Shown here one piece after another: positions 15,343 through 23,103 of a DNA stretch of 32,422 nt (the stretch's first letter is position 1; every line of letters begins with the position of its first letter). The notes below the pieces were generated by a model. That model worked only from the letters and a program-made list of their open reading frames with translations. It was not told the DNA's origin and made no database searches. The position numbers and the translations under genes are program-made. This DNA is from Burkholderiaceae bacterium (lineage in GTDB: Bacteria; Pseudomonadota; Gammaproteobacteria; Burkholderiales; Burkholderiaceae_F). The stretch covers positions 1 to 32,422 of the forward strand of contig JALHMQ010000038.1 in assembly GCA_022843955.1 (NCBI GenBank), given 5' to 3'.

Positions 15343-15647
15343 TCAAATCCGGGGCGGTTCACGTCGATCTGAAGAACGTGATCGACCGCCACGGGTAAAC
15401 CACCTCGGAGCAGTGAGACTGATGCCCGGATGTCGGGAATAACTCGCCGCCGTGTTGCGTCTGCTGCTGGGCTGGACTGCCTGTGAGTCACAGAGACCGA
15501 ACGAAAGTGGGTAGCAACGCCCGCTGACGCATTTGGCAGTGTGGTGATCGACCGACGTTGCCGAAAGCAAGGTCGCGGAGTGTCGATGCTATCGATGATC
15601 CTGCCGCAAGCGGGATCGCTTTCACTCGGCGCAGGACGACGGGCCCG

Positions 15648-16733
15648 TTAGAGCCTCGCGCGAAGTGCACCCTGCGCGCGCCGGATCACGCCCTGGTACT
15701 GCGCCTGCTTGTCCGGGTACCAGGGCATTGAGGCCAGTTGATTGAATCCCGCGATGCCCTCCATATGGCGCACCATGCGTTGGCGCATCGCCGCGTCGGG
15801 CAGCGGCCCGCGCAACGTGGCCACGTTTTGCGCCGCGTGCTCGGGGTTCGAGGTGCCGGTGAGCACTGTGGTGACGGCCGGGTTGCCCATCACCCACTTG
15901 ATGAAGAACTGCGCCCAGTTGTTCGCGCCGAACTCGCGCGCGAACGCCGGCAACGGTTGCCCAGCCACGACCTTGTGGAGCCGGCCCTTTTCCATCGCCA
16001 TGTTGATGAAGACGCCGACGCCCTTGTCGGCAGCGGCGCGCAGCAACCGGTCTTCGGCGCCCCGGTTGAAGATCGAATAGTTCGCCTGCACAAAGTCGAG
16101 CTGGCCGCGTTCCACCAGGTCGGACAGGATCGCGTGGTACGTGTTTTCATGGTGCGACGCGCCGACGTGGCGAATCACGCCCTCCTTCTTCCATGCACGC
16201 AGGATCGGCAGCACCACGTCGACATTGACCAGGCTGTGGCAGAACATCAAGTCGATCTTTGAGCGCCACAGGCGCAGCAGAGACTGATCGAGGCTCGCGC
16301 GCGCATGGCTTTCGTCGGCAAGGAAGTCGCCGGTGGACCAGATCTTGTTGCTGATGTAGACCTTTTCGGTCAGGCCCATGCCACCCAGGAAGCCGCCGAC
16401 GCTGGTCTCGCCCGTGCCGTACAGCGGCGAGGTATCGATCACGCCGACACCGGCCTCCATGTACTGGCGCGTGATGTCGCGCAGATGGTCTCGGTTGCTG
16501 CCCGGCAGCAGGTCGAAGGTCAGGAAGGTACCCAGGCCGAGCGCCGTGAGGCTCTCGTTGGCGCGACCGACGCTGCGCATGTTGGCGCCGGCCGCCGGCG
16601 CCTGTGCCGGCGCTTGGGCCCTGGCCGGTGCGGCACCGACTATGAGGCCCGCTGCTGCCAAGGCGGTGCCGGCGGCCGCAGCGCCTTTGAGCAACAGTCG
16701 CCTAGGAATCGAGGGATTGGATGAGGAGGTCAT
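15648..16733 (-). CDS. Exported aldo/keto reductase with Tat signal
   Basis: 361 residues. A Tat signal (IPRRLLLKGAAAAGTALAAAGLIVGAAPARA) is followed by an AKR TIM barrel. The catalytic tetrad is readable: Asp and Tyr in VIDTSPLYG, Lys in YISNKIW, His in LMFCHSLV. Further barrel signs are IRHVGASHHE, QANYSIFNRGAEDRLL, FIKWVMGNPAVTTVLTGTSNPEHAAQN. Tat export suits a protein that folds around NAD(P)H before crossing the membrane. A 47-bp regulatory block at 16806-16852 lies upstream and is shared with the SUMF1 operon at 18975, so it probably belongs to the regulon of the response regulator at 19236. The substrate is unknown. Confidence 0.93.
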   Translation of the reverse strand: MTSSSNPSIPRRLLLKGAAAAGTALAAAGLIVGAAPARAQAPAQAPAAGANMRSVGRANESLTALGLGTFLTFDLLPGSNRDHLRDITRQYMEAGVGVIDTSPLYGTGETSVGGFLGGMGLTEKVYISNKIWSTGDFLADESHARASLDQSLLRLWRSKIDLMFCHSLVNVDVVLPILRAWKKEGVIRHVGASHHENTYHAILSDLVERGQLDFVQANYSIFNRGAEDRLLRAAADKGVGVFINMAMEKGRLHKVVAGQPLPAFAREFGANNWAQFFIKWVMGNPAVTTVLTGTSNPEHAAQNVATLRGPLPDAAMRQRMVRHMEGIAGFNQLASMPWYPDKQAQYQGVIRRAQGALRARL

Positions 16734-16805
16734 GTGCCGTGCTCCGTGGGTTCAGTGGTGGATGGGCGCCGGACACGCACTGGCCCGGACCCAACCAGTT
16801 TCGAT

Positions 16806-16852
16806 GGGCATGCGAACGACACGAGGACAAACGGATAACAGCGCTGTTATCC
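16806..16852 (-). promoter_or_regulatory. Regulatory block A with perfect palindrome, upstream of the aldo/keto reductase
   Basis: GGATAACAGCGCTGTTATCC at 16833-16852, flanked by C and G, makes a perfect 22-bp palindrome (16832-16853). The 47-bp stretch 16806-16852 aligns without gaps to 19136-19182, 39 of 47 bases identical. Both copies have the same orientation toward a minus-strand gene, and the conserved TGTCCTCGTGT tail lies on the gene side, where the core promoter should be. The probable binding protein is the OmpR-type regulator encoded at 19236. Confidence 0.7.
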
Positions 16853-16905
16853 GAGACGGCCGTCATAGCCTCGATACGCCGACGAACCCGCCGCGCGCCG
16901 ACGCG

Positions 16906-17528
16906 TCAGTCGCTGAAGCGCAGTCGCCCCACCCCCCAAGCTGCCGTGATTGAGCTTCCCAGCGCAGCACCACAGCGTCGCTCTCGGCCAGCGCTTCGCC
17001 CAGCAATGGCTGAGTGTTGAGCAGGTGAGTCACAAGCGCGAGCTTGTCCGCGCCCTGATGGGTGGCGATTGCGGACTGTGACATCGGCGTTGTGCCGCAC
17101 CCGGTCCTTGTGCGGGTTGGTCTGGGGGTTCATCAGGTTCAGCGCCGGCCAGGTATCGTGGCGACCGAACATGAGCTGCGCCGTGCCCGCGCCCGGCACC
17201 ACTCGCTGCTGAGCAACTCACCGACGCGGATGCCGCGTTCGCGCAGGAGCCTGCCGACCCGGTCGGCCTTGGCGCGCCCCTCCGGAACCAGTTGCCGCTG
17301 GTAGGTGCAGTCGCCAAAGCGGTACAGCGGCTGGGGGTCGCCGTTGCCGGGGTCACCATTGCCGGGTTCGTCGATGCTATGTCGGAACACGAGCGTGTGG
17401 CCACCACGCACCAGTGCTTGCCATGCAATCCGCTCTTGTGCGTCTTGGTCAGGTGCAGCGACCACTGTCGGGCAGGCGCCCAGCAAGAACAGCCACACCC
17501 AGGCCAGGCGCCTGCGGCCGACGATCAT
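16906..17528 (-). pseudogene. Exported histidine-phosphatase-superfamily protein with three frameshifts
   Basis: The ATG at 17528 opens a signal peptide (RRRLAWVWLFLLGACPTVVA) and LVRGGHTLVFRHSIDEPGNG, GDCTYQRQLVPEGRAKADRVGRLLRERGIRVGELLSSEWCRAR. The frame then shifts near 17186 to TAQLMFGRHDTWPALNLMN, shifts near 17085 to ATHQGADKLALVTHLLNTQP and VVLRWE, and shifts again near 16955 to ITAAWGVGRLRFSD and the stop. Together these make one full phosphoglycerate-mutase-like fold with both histidine motifs (FRH and VTH). The start overlaps the stop of the intact paralogue at 17525-18172 (ATGA). Either true decay or indel errors could explain it. Confidence 0.8.
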
Positions 17529-18172
17529 GGCCCTGGACCAGCGGGCGGCGGCATCCGCCCCACGACGACCACGCCATCGTTCGCAGCCCGCACCACGATG
17601 CCCTCACCTGAACTGGGCGAGATCCCAGTGAGCGCTGCAATGTTGACCTGGTGGGTCGTCACCACCAGCACGCCGGGGCCGCGCCAACCCTGCAGCAGCG
17701 CTCGCGCTTGCGCCGTCTGGCCGTCCGCTTTGGCTCGATCGTCGAAGAAGGAGTTGAAAGCTGGCTGCTCGACAGCCCGCTGCTGCGGAAAGGCCAGCGC
17801 GGCGGTCTCCTTGGTCCTACACCACTGCGAGGTCCACACTGCGGTCACCCGAACGCCTTTGCGGCGCAGTTGCCCCCCCATGCGGCGCGCCTGCGCGCGG
17901 CCCTGCGAGTCGAGGTTGCGCTGGGTCGCGCAGTCGCCCAGGCGGTAGCCGGCCGGATCTCCACCGCCGGGCGCGATGGCGTGACGAAACAAGATCATCG
18001 AACCGTCAGGCACCGCATCGCCCCCGCCTTGCGTCGACGAGCCAGCTGGCGCCGCGGTCACAGACGGGCAGACCGCCCACAGCAGCAGTGCAAAGGCCTG
18101 GCAAAGCGCAATTCCATGCCCGAGTGCTCGGCGTCGGCTTGTGTGCCGCTCGTCGATGCGGCTGCCGTTCAC
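17525..18172 (-). CDS. Exported histidine-phosphatase-superfamily protein
   Basis: 215 residues from a GTG that overlaps the SUMF1-like stop (GTGA). The signal peptide is ALGHGIALCQAFALLLWAVCPSVTAAPA. The phosphatase fold shows MILFRHAIAPGGGDP (the catalytic RH, with Ala in place of the usual Gly), YRLGDCATQRNLDSQGRAQARRMGGQLRRKG, VWTSQWCRTKETAALAF and the second catalytic His in VVTTHQVNIAALTG. It is therefore probably active in the periplasm. Substrates in this branch are not established. It is the middle gene of the SUMF1-phosphatase-phosphatase operon. Confidence 0.9.
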   Translation of the reverse strand: MNGSRIDERHTSRRRALGHGIALCQAFALLLWAVCPSVTAAPAGSSTQGGGDAVPDGSMILFRHAIAPGGGDPAGYRLGDCATQRNLDSQGRAQARRMGGQLRRKGVRVTAVWTSQWCRTKETAALAFPQQRAVEQPAFNSFFDDRAKADGQTAQARALLQGWRGPGVLVVTTHQVNIAALTGISPSSGEGIVVRAANDGVVVVGRMPPPAGPGP

Positions 18173-18975
18173 GGCTGCCGCACACAGCGAAAACCGATGT
18201 AGACCACGGTGGTGTCGCCGGGCTTGCTTTGCAGGTAGTCCGCACGCATCTGCGCCGCGCCGTACCACCACGAACCACCGCGGGTGCGTCGCTCGGCGCT
18301 GCTGCTGGCGCCCAGCGGCTCGTCCACCCATTCCCAGGCGTTGGCGCCCATGTCGTGCAAACCGTTCACACCCGCTGGCGTGGTGCCAGCGCGCGCGTGG
18401 CCGTCGCCACGCCACAGGCGGGCACCGTGGTTCGCCGCGCGTGCCTTGGCCGCCAGGCCGCAGTCGCCGAGGCATTGGGCGCCGGTGGCGCTGTCGCCGG
18501 TGGGGAACGCGTAAGTGCGTCCCGTCACGAACGGGGCCGGCGGCGCTGCGCGACGTTCGGTGTAGGCCGCCTCGAGCCACTGCGAATCGCTGGGCAAGCG
18601 GCCACCGGCCCAACGGCAGAAGGCCTCGGATTCCTCGTAGGTCACGTGCACGGCCGGCTCGTCATCGGCGGCGACCTTGCCTCCGAAGGGCGAGCGCCAG
18701 TTCCAGCCCGCCTTTTTGGCCCAGCCGGCCTCGTACACCTCGCCGCCGCCGCGACGCTCGGCCGCGGTGATGAGTTGAGTCGCATCGACGAAACGCCGAA
18801 ACTGCACCACAGTGGTTTCGGTGCGTGCGATGCTGAAGGCGCCCGCCGGCGCAGCGATCGATTGCCAGTCGATGCCGGCAGGGTTCGCGGCCGCTGGCGC
18901 GCCCTGTGCCAAAGCGCCAGAGGCCGCTGCAAACAGAACGGCGGCAGCTATGGGAAGCCGGGTCGTAGAACTCAT
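18169..18975 (-). CDS. Exported SUMF1/FGE-like domain protein (locus 2)
   Basis: 268 residues. A signal peptide (TTRLPIAAAVLFAAASGALAQG) precedes the SUMF1 domain: FSIARTETTVVQFRRFVDAT, DDEPAVHVTYEESEAFCRWAGGRLPSDSQWLEAA, NGLHDMGANAWEWVDEPLG, RRTRGGSWWYGAAQMRAD and closing YIGFRCVRQ. The FGE active-site cysteine pair is absent after RGGS, so it is not a sulfatase-activating enzyme. GGAG sits 6-9 bp before ATG 18975. It leads an operon with two histidine phosphatases. It is divergent from the two-component genes and carries regulatory block B upstream. It corresponds in position and domain to the protein at 896-1792, although the sequences have diverged strongly. Confidence 0.88.
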   Translation of the reverse strand: MSSTTRLPIAAAVLFAAASGALAQGAPAAANPAGIDWQSIAAPAGAFSIARTETTVVQFRRFVDATQLITAAERRGGGEVYEAGWAKKAGWNWRSPFGGKVAADDEPAVHVTYEESEAFCRWAGGRLPSDSQWLEAAYTERRAAPPAPFVTGRTYAFPTGDSATGAQCLGDCGLAAKARAANHGARLWRGDGHARAGTTPAGVNGLHDMGANAWEWVDEPLGASSSAERRTRGGSWWYGAAQMRADYLQSKPGDTTVVYIGFRCVRQP

Positions 18976-19135
18976 GCGATCTCCGTTTTTCAATTGGTGG
19001 ACGACTGGTGCCTTGCGCCACGCGACACGAGCCCGACGGGCAACGATGCGGCCAACGGTGGCAGCGTGCCGGCCGTCGAGTGCTTTGACCCATGCTTCAG
19101 CCGCAGCGCACGGGCAACCCTGAGCAACTGTCTAC

Positions 19136-19182
19136 GGGCAACCGAACAACACGAGGACAGACGGATAACGGTTTTGTTATCC
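19136..19182 (-). promoter_or_regulatory. Regulatory block B with GGATAAC dyad, between the SUMF1 operon and the two-component genes
   Basis: GGATAAC (19163-19169) and GTTATCC (19176-19182) are separated by 6 bp. The 47-bp block matches block A (16806-16852) at 39 of 47 positions without gaps and has the same orientation toward the minus-strand gene. It lies 54 bp before the regulator start at 19236, so it could serve both directions. Proposed operator of the regulator encoded there. Confidence 0.7.
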
Positions 19183-19235
19183 AATCGGATCCTGATCGCC
19201 CAGACAATGGCATTGGGAAACTCAGGCGGAAACTA

Positions 19236-19919
19236 GTGCGACTGCTGGTCGTCGAAGATGAAGCCAAGGCCGCCGACTTTCTGTTGCGCGGCCTGGGTGA
19301 ACACGGCTACGCCGTGGATGTGGCGCGCGACGGCCGCGAAGGCTTGGCCTTCGCGCAAGCCGGCGACCACTCGCTCGTACTGCTGGACGTGATGTTGCCG
19401 GGTCTGGACGGCTTTCAGCTCGTGGCGGCACTGCGGCGCCAGGGCAAGCGCACACCGGTGCTGATGCTGACGGCGCGCGAGCAGGTGGACGACCGCGTCC
19501 GCGGTCTGCGTGCCGGCGCCGACGACTACCTCGTCAAGCCGTTCGCGTTTTCTGAGTTGCTCGCGCGCATCGAGGCACTGCTGCGCCGCGCGGCTGGCCA
19601 AGCGGTCGCGCAGACCGTGCTGGATGTCGCCAATCTCAGCCTGGACCTGGAGCAACGCCGTGCGTCGCGCGACGGCCACCGCATCGAGCTGAGCGCCAAG
19701 GAGTTCAAACTGCTTAAGCTGCTGATGCGCAGGCGCGGCCATGTGCTGTCGCGAGCGGTCTTGGCGGAGCAGGTGTGGGGCATGAGCTTCGACTCCGACA
19801 GCAACGTGGTCGAGGTCTCGGTGCGCCGGTTGCGGGCGAAGATCGACGACCCCTTCTCGCCCAAGCTGCTCCACAACGTCCGCGGAATGGGATATGTGCT
19901 GGAAGACCGCAGCCCATGA
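19236..19919 (+). CDS. OmpR-family response regulator (locus 2)
   Basis: 227 residues from GTG 19236 (VRLLVVEDEAKAADFLLRGL). The receiver has the acidic pocket at 7-9, D51 in LLDVMLPGLDG, T in LMLTARE and K100 in DDYLVKPFAFSELL. The winged helix shows LSAKEFKLLKLLMRRRGHVLSRAVLAEQVWGMSFDSDSNVVEVSVRRLRAKIDD and NVRGMGYVLED. This is the heavy-metal (IrlR/CusR) subgroup. An in-frame ATG at 19092 is possible but would add 48 unrelated residues covering the operator. The stop overlaps the kinase start as ATGA. Members of this clade (CusR, HprR) bind inverted repeats, which fits blocks A and B. Confidence 0.93.
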   Translation: MRLLVVEDEAKAADFLLRGLGEHGYAVDVARDGREGLAFAQAGDHSLVLLDVMLPGLDGFQLVAALRRQGKRTPVLMLTAREQVDDRVRGLRAGADDYLVKPFAFSELLARIEALLRRAAGQAVAQTVLDVANLSLDLEQRRASRDGHRIELSAKEFKLLKLLMRRRGHVLSRAVLAEQVWGMSFDSDSNVVEVSVRRLRAKIDDPFSPKLLHNVRGMGYVLEDRSP

Positions 19920-21313
19920 GCACGACCATACGCTCCCGGCTCACACGCGCGCTGGTCTGGCGCATGGCTCTTGGCATGGGGCTGCTCTCGCTGCTCGCGC
20001 TGGCGGCGCTGCACGGCCTGCTTTCCCGCCAACAGCAAGCTGAGCTGGACAGGCGGGTGGTCAAGCTGACTGACATCGCTGTCAAGGCCGAGCGCGACGG
20101 TGCCACGCTCGCACAGCGCCTGGCTGAGTACGCACCGCGCCGCCCAGGCACGCGCCTTGTCGTGCGCCAAGCCGACGGCAGCGTCGCCTATGCCGACCCC
20201 GACCTCCCCGCGCACGAGCTGTCGCCCTACGTTCGCCGTGCGGTCTTCGTGCCCTCGGGATTGTTCGGCCCGCCGCCCGCGCCTCAGTTCGAGATCACGA
20301 TCGACGTGGCCGAAGACGTCGAACTCGAACGCGCGATGGCCGCGATGCTGTTTGCGTTCACGGTCCTTGCGGCGCTCGGCGCGCACTGGGCTGCGGGCCA
20401 AGCGGTGCGCCGAGGTCTGGCACCTCTGGATCGCCTGAGCGAGCAGCTGGCCAGCATCGCGCCGACGAACCTCGGGTACCGATTGAGCCTGCAGCAGCCT
20501 GCGGCGGATCTCGAACCCTGGGTCGCGAGCTTCAACGCGCTGATCGTGCGGCTTGAGCGCGCGTATCGCCAGCTCGAGAGCTTCAATGCCGACGTGGCGC
20601 ATGAGCTTCGCACACCGCTGAACAACCTGATCGGCCAGACTGAAGTCGCCCTGTCAAGACCACGTACCCAGGCTGAGTTGCACGATGTCCTCAGCTCGAA
20701 TCTGGAGGAGGTGCATCGGCTCGGCCACCTGGTCCACGACATGCTGTTTCTGTCGCGCGCCGACCGCGGGGCGCTGGCACGACGCGACCATCCCGTGTCG
20801 CTTGCTGCCCTGGCGCAAGAGGTCGTGGACTATCACGAGGCCGCGATCGAGGATCGGGAGCTCGGCGTCGAAATCGCAGGGGACGCGCAGATTGCGGTGG
20901 ATACCGGGCTGATCCGGCGCGCGGTCTCGAATCTGCTCTCGAATTCGGTGCGACACGCGGCGCACAAGTCGACGGTTCTGATCGACATCGCGCCGTCGAC
21001 TTCGGTCCGCGGCACCGCTGTCGAGTTGGCGGTGGTGAATCGCGGCGAGGACATCGCCGCCGAGGACCTGCCACGAATCTTCGACCGGTTCTTCAGGTCC
21101 GACGCTTCGAGAAACGCTGGTGACGTCCACCATGGGCTTGGCTTGTCGATCGTGGCCGCCATCGCGCGTATGCACGGGGGGCAAGCCATTGCACACTCAT
21201 CCAGTGGCGAGACGAGGATAGGGATGACCATTGGCGGTAGCGGCGACGACGCCTCGACCCATGAAGCGATGTCCGCTGGTCTCTCTGGGGAGGCCCCTCG
21301 GGCCGTCGTGTGA
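19916..21313 (+). CDS. Heavy-metal-type sensor histidine kinase (locus 2)
   Basis: 465 residues. Membrane segments lie at about 16-36 and 140-160, with a 100-residue periplasmic domain containing a PDL-x-AHELSPYVRRAV stretch and the proline patch GLFGPPPAPQ. HAMP follows, then FNADVAHELRTPLNNLIGQTEVALSRPR with H229, the N box VSNLLSNSVRHAAHKST, and HHGLGLSIVAAIARMHGG as the G2 box. The HisKA motif is nearly identical to that of the kinase at 3673 (FNADIAHELRTPLQNMIGQAEVALSRPR), while the sensor domains differ. The two kinases are thus paralogues likely to sense different or related envelope signals. The last 30 residues are non-conserved. Confidence 0.92.
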   Translation: MSTTIRSRLTRALVWRMALGMGLLSLLALAALHGLLSRQQQAELDRRVVKLTDIAVKAERDGATLAQRLAEYAPRRPGTRLVVRQADGSVAYADPDLPAHELSPYVRRAVFVPSGLFGPPPAPQFEITIDVAEDVELERAMAAMLFAFTVLAALGAHWAAGQAVRRGLAPLDRLSEQLASIAPTNLGYRLSLQQPAADLEPWVASFNALIVRLERAYRQLESFNADVAHELRTPLNNLIGQTEVALSRPRTQAELHDVLSSNLEEVHRLGHLVHDMLFLSRADRGALARRDHPVSLAALAQEVVDYHEAAIEDRELGVEIAGDAQIAVDTGLIRRAVSNLLSNSVRHAAHKSTVLIDIAPSTSVRGTAVELAVVNRGEDIAAEDLPRIFDRFFRSDASRNAGDVHHGLGLSIVAAIARMHGGQAIAHSSSGETRIGMTIGGSGDDASTHEAMSAGLSGEAPRAVV

Positions 21314-21486
21314 CTTGAGACGAACCTTGGCTCAGCGATACATCCCGCGATCGCCTTGTCGAATTCGCGATTGCCCTTTCGACGTAGGACAGGAGGGCGA
21401 TGATCGCCTTCGTTCTTCGCCCCACCTCCTACGTTTGCATTCTGCGGTCTTGTGACTCGAGATGGACCCTGGCACTTGAGGCTGCG

Positions 21487-21861
21487 ATGGGCGATGATCT
21501 TTGCAGTTCGAAGCAGGTCGATGCGTACATCGCCGCTCAACGGCCGCACACGCGACGTGCCTTTGAAGAGCAGTGCGCGTGCATCCGGCAGGCAGCACAC
21601 GGGGTGAATGAAATGATGAACTACGACATCCCGGCATGCGCGTTGGTCCGCGGCGGCAAGCACGACCAGCAGTTGATGATGGCCGGGTATCCCCCGCATG
21701 TAGGCTTCTATCCTCACCCGGACGTCATTGAAGCTTTTGCCAACCGGCTGGTGGCCTACAAGTTCGCCAAGGGTTCCGTTCAGTTCCCGCTGAACCAGCC
21801 TAACCCGACCGCACTGATCGCCGAGATGGTGAAGTGCAGACTGTCGCAGTTGAAGAGGTGA
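21487..21861 (+). CDS. DUF1801 (YdhG-like) protein
   Basis: 124 residues from ATG 21487: SKQVDAYIAAQRPHTRRAFEEQCACIRQAAHGVNEMMNYDIPA, then GYPPHVGFYPHPDVIEAF, YKFAKGSVQFPLNQPNPTALIAEMVKCRL. These are the characteristic DUF1801 elements (E-M-Y-IPAF, HVGFYP, KGSVQFP). The fold is known; the function is not, though members often sit beside SRPBCC and VOC genes. I chose this ATG because the upstream 29 codons (from 21400) are not family sequence. The cupin gene follows after 26 bp. Confidence 0.9.
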   Translation: MGDDLCSSKQVDAYIAAQRPHTRRAFEEQCACIRQAAHGVNEMMNYDIPACALVRGGKHDQQLMMAGYPPHVGFYPHPDVIEAFANRLVAYKFAKGSVQFPLNQPNPTALIAEMVKCRLSQLKR

Positions 21862-21887
21862 GCGTACCGGCAGTGAAAGGAGTGCAG

Positions 21888-22316
21888 ATGAACACATCGG
21901 CAAACCGCAGCAGACGGCCACTGATCATCAGACCCAACCAAGGGCGAAGGTACGACATGGGTCGCTTGCGTGCTGTGTTCTTTGCCGATGGGTCCGAGAC
22001 GGCGGACCGCTACTCGATCTCGGAATGGTGGCTTGAACCCCGGACCCGTGGCCCCGGGCCCCACGCGCACCCGGAAGACCATATCTTCTATGTCTTGACG
22101 GGTACGCTGATTCTCGTGATCGAGGGCGAAAGAACCGATGCTCCTCGGGGAAGCTACGCCCTGATTCCCGGCGGCGTGCAGCATGACTTCGAGAATCGCG
22201 GGAACAAGAAGTGCGGCTTCATCAGCATCAACACACCCGCCGGTTTCGAGCGGGCAATGCCGAACATCGTGCAGTGGTTTGCCGCCAATCCGCTTGGCGA
22301 TGTGGCCGAGGTCTAG
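21888..22316 (+). CDS. Cupin-domain protein
   Basis: 142 residues. AAAGGAG lies 6-12 bp before ATG 21888. The cupin motif 1 reads EPRTRGPGPHAHPEDHIFYVLTGTLILVIEG (H-x-H, E replaced by D, then H) and motif 2 is PRGSYALIPGGVQHDFENRG. Two to three histidines for a metal site are therefore present. It ends with a short helix IVQWFAANPLGD. Substrate unknown. It forms a + strand group with DUF1801 and GFA genes. Confidence 0.9.
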   Translation: MNTSANRSRRPLIIRPNQGRRYDMGRLRAVFFADGSETADRYSISEWWLEPRTRGPGPHAHPEDHIFYVLTGTLILVIEGERTDAPRGSYALIPGGVQHDFENRGNKKCGFISINTPAGFERAMPNIVQWFAANPLGDVAEV

Positions 22317-22368
22317 CCCGAGGTTGGCCGCATCGACGACTACGATCCCTTGTCACCCGAGAACACCC

Positions 22369-22782
22369 ATGCGAGAACGCACCGGAGGCTGCCTGTGCAA
22401 AGCCATTCGTTACCGCCTGATGGGCGAGCCCATCGTTTCGAGGATCTGTTGGTGCCGTGATTGCCAGCACCTGGCTGGCAATGGCACGGCCAACGCCATC
22501 TTCCCCACCGAGGCGATCGAGATTCAAGGAAGTCCGAGCGAGTACGTCAGCGTCGCAGACAGCGGCAATCAAGTCCGACGACGGTTCTGCCCGACGTGTG
22601 GAAGTCACCTCTTTGCGGACAACACGGGGCGAGCCGGTCTGACGGTCGTACGGCTGGGCACGCTTGATGATCCGTCGTCGATCAGCCCGGTGGCCAACAT
22701 CTGGAGCTCAAGCGCCCCCACGTGGGCGTGCCTGGACCCGGCGTTGCAAAGGGCGGAGAAGCAGCCTCAAGCGCTTCGGTAA
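22369..22782 (+). CDS. GFA-family (glutathione-dependent formaldehyde-activating-like) protein
   Basis: 137 residues: RTGGCLCKAIRYRLMGEP, ICWCRDCQHLAGNGTANAIFPTEAIEI, RRRFCPTCGSHLFADNTGRAGLTVVRLGTLDDP. The cysteine sets CxC, CxxC and CxxCG form the two zinc sites of the Mss4-like fold. Most family members are annotated as formaldehyde-activating, but few are tested; a role with small aldehydes or glutathione adducts is possible. Start at ATG 22369, 53 bp after the cupin stop. Confidence 0.92.
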   Translation: MRERTGGCLCKAIRYRLMGEPIVSRICWCRDCQHLAGNGTANAIFPTEAIEIQGSPSEYVSVADSGNQVRRRFCPTCGSHLFADNTGRAGLTVVRLGTLDDPSSISPVANIWSSSAPTWACLDPALQRAEKQPQALR

Positions 22783-22947
22783 AGCGATGGCAATTACTGC
22801 CTCGGCGCTGATCGAGGTGCTGCCGGCCACCGAGAAACACGTCGAACGGTACGCGCCATCCTCGGGCCTAAGTCGAACCGTCAAGGCATCGACATTCTGG
22901 TCGTTCTCAAGCGAGATACCGTTGTCGCCGGCGTCGGCGTTAGCCAT
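22708..22947 (-). CDS. Small hypothetical protein, 79 aa (uncertain)
   Basis: The minus-strand ATG at 22947 has a strong GAGGAAACC ribosome-binding site. The product starts MANADAGDNGISLENDQNVD and contains ALTVRLRPEDGAYRSTCFSVAGSTSISAEAVIAIALPKR. The last 25 codons overlap the GFA gene 3' end and look like frame shadow, so the real gene may have been cut here. I do not recognise a family. Confidence 0.4.
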   Translation of the reverse strand: MANADAGDNGISLENDQNVDALTVRLRPEDGAYRSTCFSVAGSTSISAEAVIAIALPKRLRLLLRPLQRRVQARPRGGA

Positions 22948-23103
22948 GGTTTCCTCGCGGAGGCCGTACTCTTGGTAAAACTTTGCAGGCGGGTCGGCAG
23001 CTTGAGCGTTGCTTCTTATCGACAACGCCCCGGCGATAGGTCGGCGTTTCAAGCGAACCCTTCTCGTCGTGCCGGGCCGCAGTCGACGCATTGGAGAATC
23101 CAC

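Larger units (their letters stand above)
14378..15361 (-). mobile_element. IS3-family element, decayed (984 bp)
   Basis: The ends read TGAACCGCCCCGGATTTGAG inward from 15361 (minus) and TGAACCACCCCAGCTTT inward from 14378 (plus), an imperfect terminal inverted repeat of IS3 type. Between them lie orfA and orfB remnants in the right order and orientation. A complete element would be about 1.3 kb, so a large part of orfB is missing. Flanking 3-4 bp do not match, so no target duplication is visible. With several stops and an internal deletion it cannot move by itself. Confidence 0.85.
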
